In this document: positions 6,035 through 6,118 of the stretch, piece by piece | How positions within the stretch are numbered: the stretch's first letter is position 1 | Layout of the letters: each line of letters begins with the position of its first letter | NCBI GenBank assembly: GCA_016867955.1 | Contig: VGIE01000152.1 | Coordinates: forward strand, 1-6,118 | Length of the DNA stretch: 6,118 nt | Direction of reading: 5' to 3' | Source of the DNA: Betaproteobacteria bacterium | GTDB taxonomy: Bacteria; Pseudomonadota; Gammaproteobacteria; Burkholderiales; SG8-39 | The notes under the pieces: model-generated | Told to the model about the DNA's origin: nothing | The model's input: the letters and a program-made list of their open reading frames with translations, nothing else | Database searches by the model: none | Made by a program: the position numbers and the translations under genes

Positions 6035-6118
6035 TGTTCCCCCTGGCAGTTGCAGTTGCCGCTCCGTCCCAGCGCGCCGTTGCGACTTGAACTGCGAAGT
6101 GCGGCGCGAGCGGCTATG
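6035..6118. other. Upstream region of the deacylase-like gene
   Basis: These 84 bases precede the minus-strand deacylase-like gene. They contain its AGGGGGA ribosome binding site (6040-6046 region) and, just upstream, a short tandem GCAGTT repeat within GGCAGTTGCAGTTGCC (6045-6060). I find no convincing -35/-10 pair. The window ends in ATG (6116-6118, plus strand), which could begin a divergent gene, but one codon proves nothing. Confidence 0.35.

Noticed and set aside
1..6118. CRISPR array, tRNA or rRNA genes, insertion sequences, phage or toxin-antitoxin genes
   Set aside because: Looked for on both strands; no regularly spaced repeats, cloverleaf sequences, transposase-like frames or terminal inverted repeats were found.

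Overview
The window looks like chromosomal DNA from a GC-rich proteobacterium, most likely a member of the Burkholderiales. The grounds are strong G/C preference at third codon positions, a DUF4124-type secreted protein, and a Bug/TctC-type periplasmic binding protein beside catabolic enzymes, a combination typical of that order. The assignment is inference from gene types, not from a marker gene.

Layout. (1) At 1-1548 three genes run rightward with almost no gaps: the C-terminal part of a short-chain dehydrogenase/reductase, a luciferase-like flavin/F420-type oxidoreductase starting at GTG 343, and a small exported DUF4124-like protein starting at ATG 1195. Shine-Dalgarno sequences overlap the preceding stop codons, so this is probably one translationally coupled operon that begins left of the window. 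(2) At 1549-1680 lies a non-coding, relatively AT-rich gap between convergent genes, with a nested inverted repeat. (3) At 1681-2657 on the minus strand is a Bug/TctC substrate-binding protein gene with two lesions: an in-frame TAG at codon 10, inside the signal peptide, and a one-base frameshift near the C-terminus. (4) At 2658-2848 is a divergent intergenic region with two perfect palindromes and three short repeats phased at 10-11 bp, which are plausible operator DNA. (5) At 2849-4333 is an amidohydrolase of the amidohydrolase-2/ACMSD-like group. (6) Convergent to it, at 4361-6034 on the minus strand, is a second and unrelated amidohydrolase of the D-aminoacylase/N-acyl-D-amino-acid deacylase type. 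(7) The last 84 bases are its upstream region.

Together the genes look like part of a catabolic island: oxidation and reduction steps (SDR, luciferase-like enzyme), two hydrolases or decarboxylases of the amidohydrolase superfamily, and a now broken receptor for a small organic acid. No substrate can be named from sequence alone. I see no RNA gene, CRISPR array, transposase, toxin-antitoxin pair or phage gene, and nothing that amounts to a clearly new system. The points most worth a second look are the doubly damaged receptor gene and the palindromes in its shared promoter region.
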